Assembly (NCBI GenBank): GCA_013821425.1
Contig: JACDGV010000002.1
Coordinates: forward strand, 124,001-188,000
Length of the DNA stretch: 64,000 bases
Source: Nitrosospira sp.
GTDB lineage: Bacteria > Pseudomonadota > Gammaproteobacteria > Burkholderiales > Nitrosomonadaceae
Direction of reading: 5' to 3'
The notes beneath the pieces are model-generated. The model saw only the letters and a list, made by a program, of their open reading frames with translations. It searched no databases and was not told the origin of the DNA. Of the stretch, positions 17,765 through 27,000 are shown one piece after another. The position numbers were made by a program, and so were the translations under genes. Within the stretch, counting starts at the first letter, position 1. Each line of letters begins with the position of its first letter.

Positions 17765-18651
17765 CGCCACGATTGGTGTCTGGCTGCTGTTTGCAGATGG
17801 GCTACATAAACAGTGCCTGGGATCCGTTTTTCAGTGGGACCAAGAAACTGAACGGCACCGAAACGATCATTACCTCCGATGTCTCCAAGGCCTGGCCTGT
17901 GGCCGATGCAGGGCTTGGCGGAGTCGCATACATGTTCGAAGTATTGATGGGCGTAATGGGCGGGCGGCAACTCTGGCGGACCATGCCCTGGATGGTCACG
18001 ATGTTCGGGTTTGTCGTGGTGCCCCTGGGTACTGTCAGCATCTACTTCATTATTATTCAGCCGATTGTCATCGGCACCTGGTGCAGCCTGTGTTTGCTGG
18101 CGGGTATCGCGCTGCTGGTCATGATCCCCTACAGCCTGGACGAACTGATTGCGATGGGGCAATACCTGGCGCAAAGCGTTCGCCGCGGAGAGCCCTTCTG
18201 GCGCACGTTTTTCCGTGGCGGCGCGCAACCGGAGGGCGCCCGGGACCAGCACCCCGATTTTGACTCGCCGCTTGACGATGCCGCGCGCTCGGCTTACCGC
18301 GGCGTGACCATGCCCTGGACGCTGGTGGCCAGTACTGGGCTGGGTCTCTGGTTGATTTTTAGCAGGCTGATATTCGGGACCGAACCCCCAATGGCGGACA
18401 GTGATCACCTGGTCGGCGCGCTCATCATCACCGTGGCCGTTATCGCCATGGCGGAGGTCGCCCGTCCGCTGCGCTTTTTAAACATCGGCTTCGGTCTATG
18501 GCTGATCGCGGCGCCATGGATGCTCGAGGGTGCTTCCACGACCGCTTCAGGGACGGGAGTACTTGTCGGACTTGCGGTAGTTGCTCTAAGTTTTCCGCGG
18601 GGAAGGCTCAGCAAGGAGCACTACGGCAGTTGGGACCGCTTTGTTGTGTAA
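17765..18651 (+). pseudogene. vitamin K epoxide reductase/SPW-repeat membrane protein with internal deletions
   Basis: Remainder of a multi-helix protein of the VKOR plus SPW-repeat type. A short piece in one frame (WANATIGVWLLFA, 17758-17796) matches an early SPW helix. Then the frame starting at 17797 reads MGYINSAWDPFF, SKAWPVADAGLGGVAYMFEV, the VKOR segment IGTWCSLCLLAGIALLVMIP (with the redox CxxC) and C-terminal SPW helices (RPLRFLNIGFGLWLIAAPWM) ending SKEHYGSWDRFVV. Two deletions with frame changes, just before 17758 and near 17796, remove roughly 200 codons compared with full-length relatives I recall. An ATG at 17797 could still yield a 284-residue protein containing CxxC, but no ribosome site is visible. 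Confidence 0.8.
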
Positions 18652-18689
18652 CAAGGATAAATTTCAAAGGACACTTATTGATACCTAAG

Positions 18690-19110
18690 CAGCGCCAGAA
18701 AGCCGATCACGTCCATTGTCGCGGGTTCGGACATCACCTTCCTTGGCCAGATTTCCCGCAGCATCGATCGAAATGGGACCACCTCGCTCATCGCGAAGAT
18801 AGTCAATAGCTGTAGCTGTATGAGTGTTCGGGTCGAACGCGACGATGGTGCTTCGCCCAAATTACCTGCAAGCAGTTCTCCGCTGTACACGCCAAAGTCT
18901 TCCGGAGCGAAAGCCAAGCCTTAGGGGGTATCAGCAGACCGCGATCATTCCATATGTGCAGCAGGGCTGATGCGTCTAACTGTGCCAGCGCCCCAAGGTC
19001 CCGCGCCGCTCGCTTCTTTACCTCCAAGGATATGTCCCGGTCTTGCCAAGTCCTCCGGGGTCTTGGCATAGGGCATATATAGGCTCGTTCCGCCCGGGCC
19101 CGTCTCCGGC
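18690..19110 (-). pseudogene. relic of a TIGR03118-type secreted beta-propeller protein
   Basis: Reverse-strand pieces in several frames match the C-terminal repeats of TIGR03118 proteins, from upstream to downstream: SLYMPYAKTPEDLARPG, then ARDLGALAQLDASALLHIWN, then LAFAPEDFGVYSGELLAGNL followed by a frame change where GTI.AFDP would be expected. Stops and shifts between the pieces rule out a working gene. N- and C-terminal parts are missing. Confidence 0.65.
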
Positions 19111-19137
19111 CCGAAAGGCGGCTTGCCCCGGCACATT

Positions 19138-19282
19138 GAGGTATGGAACAAACCGTTGGAGTACGCAGGGAACAAAGTGAACGAACCGGAGTACGGCGGA
19201 GGGGTATTCGAAATAGACCGGGGGGTATGCGAACAAACCGTTGATACCCTGCTGGAGTATATGAAATAACCCTGGGAGTATA
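19138..19282. repeat. degenerate array of an 18-bp motif
   Basis: Four clear copies of a motif near GGGGTATNCGAANAAACC occur at 19138-19154, 19201-19219, 19222-19239 and 19254-19271, with partial copies (ggagtacg, gggagtatac) between and after. Spacing varies (63, 21 and 32 bases between starts), so this is not a CRISPR. It lies upstream of the TIGR03118 relic. A multi-site operator or a decayed low-complexity coding stretch are both possible. Confidence 0.55.
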
Positions 19283-19639
19283 CTGTGCCCGCACTGCGGC
19301 GCGGTTTCTGACTTCGCACAAGGGTCCGAAGGCATTAGAGTGAGCGTAATGGCCGCTCGTCAGGGGAAGATTACCCATGTAAGCAGTAATGAAAAGTTGG
19401 ACCAGTTCCACAGCCGATACCCGGCAAATCAGGTAAAGAATGGCAGGCTCGGAAGGGTCTGGTCGGCTGGAATACCGATGAGACAGGAGAAGCTCAACGG
19501 CGAGGGGAAATGACTTCATTTCGATATCGTGGCGGTGGACGACCGGCGCGCCCAAGCTTACCTCGCCCCTCGATGCGCTTTTGCTGTGGCAGGTGCGTGG
19601 ACACGAGAGTACTTTGACTTGTCGCGGGAGTGGAGCAGC
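19283..19639. other. gene-free debris between relics
   Basis: About 350 bases with no supported gene between the repeat array and the CopA fragment. Short frames exist but none has a ribosome site or a recognisable motif. It is consistent with decayed DNA. Confidence 0.45.
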
Positions 19640-19843
19640 TTTCCGATCATGCGGAACATCCAGCAGAATCTCGCCTTCGCATTTGGCTATAACGCGCTCG
19701 GTATTCCGATCGCAGCCGGTGTGTTTTATCGGGCTTTCGGGTTGCTTCTATTCCCGATGTTTGCCGGTGCCTCCATGGCGATGAGCTCAGTATCCGTGGT
19801 CACCAACGCATTGCGGCTTAATTGGTGTCAAATTATGAAATAG
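19640..19843 (+). pseudogene. C-terminal fragment of a copper-exporting P-type ATPase (CopA)
   Basis: The frame reads [20 protein letters not shown], then [19 protein letters not shown] and [20 protein letters not shown], the last two membrane helices and conserved end of CopA-type ATPases. The upstream part (19529-19639) does not match, and everything N-terminal (metal-binding, actuator, DKTGT domains) is absent. It points to loss of a copper exporter from a region that still holds other copper genes. Confidence 0.85.
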
Positions 19844-19901
19844 TATTGCAATTGTAGTGTTATTATTGTTTTTCATACTAACTCAACAGGGAGACAACAC
19901 C

Positions 19902-20255
19902 ATGAAATCCCGTACAGTTCTTGCCGTCCTGGCCACCCTCGGCTTACTCGCCTCCTGCGCACAAATCGATCCCCATCCGATGGACATGACTCGCGCTGAG
20001 CAGGCCGCGAAGACCTCCGCCGATCACAATGCATTAGCCAACCATTATGAAGCGGCAGCGAGAGCGTTACAGGCAAAAGCTAAAGCCGAAAAAAGAGAAC
20101 TGGCGGAGTATGAAAGGCATGCGCCTTACTACGGAAGGATGACAGAAGACCTGAAAGAACATTCCACCGCCCTGATTCGCGTCTATGAAGAGGCTGCGGA
20201 GAAAAACATGAGCATGGCGAAATCTCATCGCCGCATGGCGGAGCAGGCAAGGTAA
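19902..20255 (+). CDS. small outer-membrane lipoprotein, helical
   Basis: 117-residue precursor. The ATG at 19902 follows a GGGAG ribosome site. The N-terminus is a lipoprotein signal with lipobox LLASC, so Cys20 should be lipidated after cleavage. The mature part is charged and helical, with heptad-like Ala/Glu/Lys runs (AAARALQAKAKAEKRELAEY, EEAAEKNMSMAKSHRRMAEQ). No domain is recognised. It precedes a GDCCVxC protein in the same direction. A periplasmic stress or metal role is only a guess from neighbours. Confidence 0.8.
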   Translation: MKSRTVLAVLATLGLLASCAQIDPHPMDMTRAEQAAKTSADHNALANHYEAAARALQAKAKAEKRELAEYERHAPYYGRMTEDLKEHSTALIRVYEEAAEKNMSMAKSHRRMAEQAR

Positions 20256-20445
20256 ATAATGAGGGGAAATGTGTCAGCCCGACTCCCATGTATCCGATTG
20301 CCCGGCTTATCAGGCTCGCATACCATAGTACCGCAAAGTAATGGCATGTGGTACCGGCTATAACGAAAAGATGCCAGATCAGCTGACCGTACGCAACCGG
20401 GGATCGGTTGCGAAAAAGGCCAATTCCGCTTTTTGAGGCTTCTTT

Positions 20446-20664
20446 ATGAGTCACGAAACACCGGTCCTGGAATCCACGCTGACGTGTCCTCTCTGCGGTT
20501 ATGCCAAACAGGAGATTATGGCAACTGATGCGTGTCAGTTTTATTACGAGTGCCTGGGCTGTGGCACGCTGCTGTACCCCCGCACGGGCGACTGTTGCGT
20601 TTTTTGTTCCTTCGGGTCGGTCAAGTGTCCGTCAGTTCAGGAGAATTGGGGGTGCTGCGGTTGA
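20446..20664 (+). CDS. GDCCVxC-motif small Cys-rich protein
   Basis: 72-residue cytoplasmic protein of the small family named after its motif. Seen: an N-terminal CPLCGYAK zinc-ribbon-like pair, CLGCGTLLYPRTGDCCVFCS with the defining GDCCVxC, and a C-terminal GCCG. Relatives I recall occur in mercury and other metal-resistance clusters, some with selenocysteine at a motif Cys; here the codons are ordinary Cys. The ATG at 20446 is the natural start. The biochemical role is unknown; thiol-mediated metal handling is likely. Confidence 0.85.
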   Translation: MSHETPVLESTLTCPLCGYAKQEIMATDACQFYYECLGCGTLLYPRTGDCCVFCSFGSVKCPSVQENWGCCG

Positions 20665-20754
20665 GAAAATCTTCCAAAGCCCAGCAGACTTTTTGATGCT
20701 GCTCCGCTTTGTCTTTGTCGTCATGGGAATCGTTTGTCCCGAAATGCAAGACAG

Positions 20755-20773
20755 AAGGCCCACGGCCTTTTTT
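20755..20773 (+). terminator. intrinsic terminator
   Basis: A 6-bp stem aaggcc/ggcctt with loop cac, followed by a run of T (ccttttttg). It lies 90 bases after the GDCCVxC gene and would end that transcript. The rest of 20665-20973 shows no supported gene. Confidence 0.7.
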
Positions 20774-20973
20774 GCGTGATCTTTCAAGTCCGCAGGCTCT
20801 GGTTATCAGGGGAGGGGGCAGGAGCGCGTATGACCCCGCGTAGCCGGTGACCTTGTGCGTGGTACATTGTTCGCTTCCTGCATCGGTTTCGTTCCTATAG
20901 CGACTGTTGCGCTCGGTGGGGCAACGCGTGACATGACGATTGGCTCAATGGCTAAGCATTGCCGTGACCTGAA

Positions 20974-21555
20974 TTACTCCGAATCGCGAGAAGACCGCCA
21001 CCGTTTCACCCGGCTTGATTGCATGAGCTTGTACGCGAGCAAACTTAGCAGCAGCAATCCGATCAGCGGCCCTATCGCCGAACGAAACGTTTTGGCATAA
21101 TTAATCATCTCCACCCGTAATGGATACTGGTAATACACGGGGGGTACCGCCTCACCTGTGATAAACACCGTATATAATCCCTTGCCCAGACTGGTCTCTC
21201 CCTTGATAACCCCGTCCGGGTGGTAGGTGGGACGCAAGTATGTCACGGTTTCATCTTCTGTCTCGTTGGTTCCTCTTACTACCCGAATCCCTATGGGGAT
21301 CTCACGCAATGCGGGATCTACCAGATCCACCACCAGGAAGGTGTTGCCTTCCTTGGGTATATCCGTGCAGTATTGGTCGCTCGGTTCATATTGAGGCTGA
21401 TACGCACTCAAATGCACCATGCTGTTGTCCCCAAGCCGGCGCATGCAGGTATCTTCTTCCAGAGAAACTCTTCCATGCGCAGCGGCTGCGCCGCCGTAAA
21501 GCGCTGCGATAAGGGCCAGAGCCGAGGCGCCAGCCTGTATCACTTGCTTGTTCAT
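20974..21555 (-). CDS. conserved periplasmic protein with a C-terminal membrane anchor
   Basis: 193 residues. The ATG at 21555 is chosen (AAAGGAG 9 bases upstream) over a TTG two codons earlier. A signal peptide (VIQAGASALALIAALYGGA) ends AAAHG, so a His is at or near the new N-terminus. A beta-rich domain with two Cys follows (EEDTCMRRLGDNSMVHLSAY; YCTDIPKEGNTFLVVDLVDP), then a single helix IGPLIGLLLLSLLAYKLM and a basic tail. I do not recognise a named family. An N-terminal His after cleavage and surrounding copper genes make a periplasmic copper role conceivable, but unproven. It is transcribed divergently from the HxlR gene. Confidence 0.75.
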   Translation of the reverse strand: MNKQVIQAGASALALIAALYGGAAAAHGRVSLEEDTCMRRLGDNSMVHLSAYQPQYEPSDQYCTDIPKEGNTFLVVDLVDPALREIPIGIRVVRGTNETEDETVTYLRPTYHPDGVIKGETSLGKGLYTVFITGEAVPPVYYQYPLRVEMINYAKTFRSAIGPLIGLLLLSLLAYKLMQSSRVKRWRSSRDSE

Positions 21556-21855
21556 AATCAATTACTCCTTTAGTTTTATGCTTCCTTGCCTCTGCACATT
21601 GAACTCAAGTCTTTGTGTAATGCTCTATTTGTCAGGGAGGGGCGCGACAGGGAAAATAATCCCTACTAAAGCCAGCCAGGCTAAACTTCTCCTCCGGAGA
21701 AGCAGTAAAGCGAAGTGACTGAACTTAGCGCTTTCACTCGGTATTCGTCGCCTTACGCATTTTTCGAATTGTTCCATGCCCGATGAGAGGAATTATTCTG
21801 TCATTAAGACCTGACGAAGATTCGTGTAAAAGAATTTTCTTCTCCTCGCGTACGG

Positions 21856-21895
21856 TTGCATAATGCAAGTATAATTGATAAATTGCATCGTGCAA
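21856..21895 (+). promoter_or_regulatory. HxlR-type double operator around a -10 box
   Basis: Two palindromic sites, TTGCATAATGCAA (21856-21868) and TTGCATCGTGCAA (21883-21895), share TTGCA-N3-TGCAA and have centres 27 bases apart. A perfect TATAAT (21870-21875) sits between them. The HxlR-family gene starts 21 bases downstream, so autoregulation is likely. The remaining divergent region (21556-21855) holds nothing else I can support. Confidence 0.75.
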
Positions 21896-21916
21896 CTAAA
21901 AAAATAAGCTTGACCC

Positions 21917-22291
21917 ATGGCTAAACAAGATCAGATTAAGCGTTCGTCCTGCCCGGTTAGCTGCGCGCTTGACATATTAGGTGACAAGTGGACCTTGCTC
22001 GTCATCCGAGACATCATGTTTATGCATAAGCAATACTTCCAGGATTTTCTGGAGTCGCCTGAAAAAATCGCCTCCAACATACTTTCTGACCGGCTGAAGA
22101 AGCTGGAGGAGTGCAATATCGTCTCAAGGCAGCGTGACCCCGTGAACGCTCGCCGGGTCATTTATACATTGACCGACAAGGGTTACGATCTGTCACCGGC
22201 CATTCTGGAGTTGTTACGCTGGGGCGCAAAACATGATCCGGAAAGCGATCCGCACGAGTGCTTGTTCCGGGGCTCCAACAAGAGCTTGTAG
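21917..22291 (+). CDS. HxlR-family winged-helix transcriptional regulator
   Basis: 124-residue DNA-binding regulator. The family pattern is complete: CPVSCALDILGDKWTLLVIR at the N-terminus, FQDFLESPEKIASNILSDRL (recognition region), KKLEECNIVSRQRDP and YTLTDKGYDLSPAILELLRW. The N-terminal Cys pair (SCPVSC) is the typical redox-sensing Cys position in this family. A double palindrome with a -10 box lies directly upstream, so it probably controls itself. The next gene (DUF3293) is on the same strand about 60 bases on. The signal it senses is unknown. Confidence 0.92.
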   Translation: MAKQDQIKRSSCPVSCALDILGDKWTLLVIRDIMFMHKQYFQDFLESPEKIASNILSDRLKKLEECNIVSRQRDPVNARRVIYTLTDKGYDLSPAILELLRWGAKHDPESDPHECLFRGSNKSL

Positions 22292-22349
22292 TCCCGCGGT
22301 ATCTTCTAATCCCCATAACACTGTTTTTCATTTCCGCGCGGCGCCAATT

Positions 22350-22886
22350 ATGGCTACCATGGTTTATCGGGAGTCGAGGCGTCACAGCAAAAGAACTGAG
22401 CTGGCCGGACAGGACCGGAATACAAACCACGGAGCCGTGTTGCAGGACGCCCCAGAAATTTCCGCCGATGTTATCGCTTCTTACCGGGCTGCCGATTACC
22501 GCGCAGGAACGGTTGGTGATGCCTTTACCCTGCGTGTCAATCAGTACTCCGAACCGCTGGCGCGGCTTTTTACCGTTTCAGGTCATCAATGTGCTGTATT
22601 TATCACCGCTTGCAATCCGTTCGGAAGGCTTCAAAGTCATGAAGTAAACCTCGCTGCTTGTGCGCTGCTTCATCAGAGGTTGTGGCAACTGGTAAACAGG
22701 AAAGACCATATCATTGAGGGGGTTGGTTGTGACCCGGCAGGCTTGTGGCCGGCCGAGAAGAGTTTTTTGGCGCTTGGACTAGGTCTCGAGGCATCGCGGA
22801 ACCTGGGCAGGGAATTCTGTCAAAACGCGGTGGTATGGATGGACGAAGATGCAATACCCAAGCTGGTTTTGCTCCGTCAGGCATGA
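22350..22886 (+). CDS. DUF3293 protein
   Basis: Small cytoplasmic protein of the DUF3293 family, function unknown. Seen: VIASYRAADYRAGTVGDAFT, FTVSGHQCAVFITACNPFG, a region HIIEGVGCDPAGLWPAEKSF, and the end REFCQNAVVWMDEDAIPKLV, all in family order. The start is uncertain: ATG 22350 and 22359 lack ribosome sites, and a GTG near 22437 after cggag is an alternative that would remove an unusual basic N-terminus. It follows the HxlR gene and may be co-transcribed. Confidence 0.75.
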   Translation: MATMVYRESRRHSKRTELAGQDRNTNHGAVLQDAPEISADVIASYRAADYRAGTVGDAFTLRVNQYSEPLARLFTVSGHQCAVFITACNPFGRLQSHEVNLAACALLHQRLWQLVNRKDHIIEGVGCDPAGLWPAEKSFLALGLGLEASRNLGREFCQNAVVWMDEDAIPKLVLLRQA

Positions 22887-23041
22887 TTTCACGTATCATT
22901 GTCGGCAAGGTCGCCAGCACGGGGATGAGGTGTAGAACCGGTTCCTAGATAAATACTTATGAAACAGTATCCTGTCAGACTATCATCATGTTGTTTCCAG
23001 GATAAAATTGATCAGTAAGAGCCTTGAACAGCGCAGATATC

Positions 23042-23983
23042 ATGAATATTGAACGATTGAACACCGAGTTTGGAATTACTGATCACGTCAAATTCATCCA
23101 GGGTACGGCTGGTCTCCCCTTCATTAAAGTCGATAATGAAAGGGCCAGCGCCGTGATCTCGGTGTATGCGGGTCAGGTGTTATCCTTTCAGCCTGCCAAT
23201 GAGCTGCATAACTTGATGTTTCTTAGCGAAACAGCGTATTACGAGGCGGGCAAAGGTATCAAAGGCGGCACGCCGATCTGCTGGCCCTGGTTCGGGCCCG
23301 ATCCTGAACGGCGAGGGCGCTCCGCGCATGGTTTCGTGCGGACCCGCTTCTGGAGTGTAAAGAGCACGAGGGTGGCTGCCGATGGCGATTGCAGGATTAC
23401 GCTGGGTCTGACCGACACGCCCGAAACGAGGGCCATCTGGCCACGCTTGTTTGACCTGTCGCTGGAAATTACCGTTGGAGAGTCGTTGCATCTGGAGCTG
23501 GTCACCCGCAACCCAGCCGCGCAGCCATTTACCATAACACAGGCGTTGCATACCTACTTTAAAGTCGGTCATATTGATCAGGTGACGATACTTGGCCTGG
23601 AAGGACTCGAGTATGTGGATAAAGCCGACAATGGACTGGTGAAGCAACAGACGGAGCGGGTGATATTCGACAGGGAAGTTGACCGTATCTATCGCAACGT
23701 GAAAGAGAGGTTGGTGATTGACGACGCTGCCTTTGGCCGCCGGGTCCTGATCACATCGGAGGGCAGCAAAACGGTGGTGGTGTGGAACCCATGGGCAAAA
23801 ATCTCGAGTGAAATGGGTGATCTTGAAGACGATGATTACGAACGCTTTGTATGCGTTGAAACCGCCAACGCCGACCACGATGTGGTGGAAATACGCACCG
23901 GTGAGGAGCATCGATTGGTGGCAAATTATCGTGTAGAGCGGGACTTGCCGACGGCGCTGAAACAGATAAAGCCTTTGCAATGA
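23042..23983 (+). CDS. D-hexose-6-phosphate mutarotase (YeaD type)
   Basis: Cytoplasmic aldose-1-epimerase-fold enzyme expected to interconvert alpha and beta anomers of glucose-6-phosphate-like sugars. The 313-residue product contains KGGTPICWPWFG, the catalytic-His region GRSAHGFVRTRFWS, the second His in ITQALHTYFKVG, and VVWNPWAKISSEMGDLEDDD near the C-terminus with the usual acidic residues. The ATG at 23042 is preferred over an in-frame TTG at 23024; ribosome sites are weak for both. It ends convergent with hrpA, 20 bases apart. Confidence 0.92.
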   Translation: MNIERLNTEFGITDHVKFIQGTAGLPFIKVDNERASAVISVYAGQVLSFQPANELHNLMFLSETAYYEAGKGIKGGTPICWPWFGPDPERRGRSAHGFVRTRFWSVKSTRVAADGDCRITLGLTDTPETRAIWPRLFDLSLEITVGESLHLELVTRNPAAQPFTITQALHTYFKVGHIDQVTILGLEGLEYVDKADNGLVKQQTERVIFDREVDRIYRNVKERLVIDDAAFGRRVLITSEGSKTVVVWNPWAKISSEMGDLEDDDYERFVCVETANADHDVVEIRTGEEHRLVANYRVERDLPTALKQIKPLQ

Positions 23984-24003
23984 TGGAAGAGATTCCTGCG
24001 TAT

Positions 24004-27000
24004 TCAAGGGCTCACTTCTTCCCACAAGTTCTGCAGGCGCCTGGCGGAGACAGGGTAGGGCGTTTTCAATTCCTGGGCAAACAGCGAGATGCGCAACTCC
24101 TCCATTTGCCAGCGAAATTCGGCAAGATTGGGGTCGCGGACACCGGCTTGCCGATGCTTTTCCTGGCGTTGCTCATAATGGTTCCATAACCCGGCAATGA
24201 CCGCGCCATGGCGGGCATCGCGCTCCGGGTTGTCAGGGTATTTATCCAGACGCAAAGTCATGCCTTTCAGGTAGCGAGGCAGATGCTGAAGCTGCTGCCA
24301 GGGCGTGGCGGTTAGAAAACCCGGATAGATGAGCTTATCCAGTTGTATGCGCAATTGCGTCTGTAGCCGCACACCGGGGTCTTTTCTCGGTTTGCCTACA
24401 CCTGCACCCGCACCGGCGCCGGCGACCGACAGCTTGCCGAGCAGGGACTGGCATTCGTTCGCGATGTTTTGCACCAGCCGCGCAACGGCTTCAGTCACGG
24501 CGGGGAGCCGTGCACGTGCACGCTGACGCTGGGTGACGAATTCCTTCTCGGTCCGCGGCAACGTGTCCTCACCGATAAAGGCACGGTCGGCAATCGCGTT
24601 CAGCATGTCTTCGGTGAGCTTGTCCGCGCTTATGAGGATATGCAGTTGCAAGGTAGCCTGACCCAGGTATCGGCGTTGTCCGGCCAGGTTTTTTTCCAGT
24701 TGCTTCATTTGTTCGCTGAGTTCAAAACGCAGCAGTTGCCTTACGCCCCCCCGCATGGCCGCCTGCGCCGCCTCGCGAGTATCGAACAAATGGATGGACA
24801 CCTTTCCTTCCCTGTTGACCAGTGCGGGATAACCGGTAAGCTTTTCACCTGCACGGGTAAATCCAATTTCTTCGGGCAGGTCGCCAAAATCCCAGCATTT
24901 CACGTCATCACGCTCAATGGGAGTACGTTCGCCTGAATCCGGGCGAGAGAATGTCATTTGTGCCGCCTGGCCAAGCTGCGCCTTCAGTTGCGCAAGATCG
25001 CGGCTCATCGCCAGTTCGCTCCCGGCGTCGTCCACAATCCTGTAATTCATCAGCAGGTGTGGCGGAGGAGCTTCACCCTGCCAAACAGTGGGGACAACGG
25101 CGGCGCCGGTTTTGGCCCGGATAAAACTGGCCAGCGCCTCGGTTAGCCGCGTGGCTGCGAGCGGGGATACGGTAACGCCTGATTCCGCGCTCTCCAGGAA
25201 TTGTGTAACAAACTCGGGTACCGGCACAACCTGACGTCGTATCTGTTTGGGGAGCGCTTTCAGGTACCAGGTGACTTTTTCGCGGATCAATCCCGGCACG
25301 AGCCAGCCGAATTGCGCGTCTTTCAGCTTGTTGAGCAGTGGGAGCGGCACGGTAGCGGTGACTCCATCCAGCATATGTCCCGGCTCGAAACGGTAGGCGA
25401 GCGGCAACCAGACGCCATCTACGGTCACGCTATCGGGAAAGCGCTCTTCCGTGACAGTATTCGCGGCGTGGCGCATCAGGTATTCCCTGGTGAGGTAGAG
25501 CAGCCGCGGGTTTTCCCGCTCGGCCTGCCTGCGCCATTTCTCAAACCCCGCACCGTTGGATATTTCACCCGGGATGAGGGCATCGTAAAACGCAAAAATT
25601 TGCTGCTCGTTTACCAGAACATCCGGCCTGCGCGTCTTGTGTTCCAGTGCGGCGACATCCGCAATGAGCCTGCGGTTATGTTCGAAAAACGCCGCCTGGG
25701 TGGCGTATTCGCCCGCCACCAGCGCCGAGCTGATAAAAATTTCGCGCGCCTCCTTCGGGCTGATGTTGCCGTAATAGACCCGCCGTTGGGGCACCACTGT
25801 CAATCCGTATAATGTCACCCGCTCGAATGCCAATACCTGCGCCGGCTTTTTCTCCCAGTGGGGATCGAAGTAGTGCTTCTTGCAGAGCCCGCCTGCAATC
25901 CTTTCCACCCATAGCGGGTCGATTTTTGCCGCGCACCGTCCGTAGAGCTTGGCAGTTTCGGTCAGTTCCGCCGCCATTATCCACTTGGGTTTCGCTTTCT
26001 TCAGCACGGAGCCGGGGAAAATGGAAAATTTTATGCCGCGGGCTCCCAGATACTCGCCATCCGCGTCGGCCTTGAAACCGATATTTCCCAGCAGTCCCGC
26101 AAGAAGCGCGCGGTGTATCTCATCATAACCGGCGGGGATATCGTTGGACCTCAGTCCGAATTCCCCGACCAGCGCGTGCAACTGGCCATGGATTTCCCGC
26201 CACTCGCGCAGCCTTCGATGCGACAGGAAATTTTCCTGGCACTGCGCGATCAGCTTGCGCTTGGATTTTTTATGCTTCAACAACTCGTCGAAAAAATTCC
26301 ACAGCTTGAGATAACCAAGAAAATCCGAACGCTCATCCTTAAAGTGCTGGTGTGCCCGGTCCGCCGCCTCCTGCCGTTCGAACGGCCGGTCGCGCGGGTC
26401 CTGCACGCTTAGCGCGGAAGCGATAATGAGCACTTCGCTCAGGCAGTTCTCCTCTTTGGCCGCAAGAATCATGCGGGCAATCTTCGGGTCGATGGGAAAT
26501 TTAGCCAATCGCCAGCCAGTGCTGGTCAGTGCGTTTCTGTCATCTACGGCGCCGAGCTCCGCTAGCAACTGATATCCATCCACCACCATTCGCGGCAGTG
26601 GCGGGTCAAGAAACGGGAAATGCTCCACTTCACCGATCTTGAGGGATTTCATGCGCAGAATCACGGCGGCGAGCGATGAGCGCAGGATTTCGGGATCGGT
26701 GAATTCTTGCCGGGCCAGATAATCCTCTTCGGCATAGAGACGGATACAGATGCCGCTCATTACTCGCCCGCAACGTCCCGCCCGCTGGTTTGCGGAAGCG
26801 CGGGAGATTTTTTCCACCTGCAATTGCTCCACCTTGTTGCGGAAGCTGTAGCGGTTAAGGCGGGCCAGCCCCGTATCAATCACGTAACGAATGCCGGGAA
26901 CAGTCAGCGAAGTTTCCGCCACATTGGTAGCAAGTACGATACGTCTCAAGCTGCTGCCGCCGGATTTGAATACGCGCTCCTGCTCGGCGTAAGACAGGCG

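Noticed and set aside
19138-19282. possible CRISPR array
   Set aside because: Repeat copies are degenerate, only 17-19 bases long, with spacers of 2-46 bases, and no cas genes lie nearby.
20855-21100. 81-codon forward frame
   Set aside because: No ribosome site; it overlaps the 3' end of the membrane-anchored protein gene, whose start and signal peptide are well supported.
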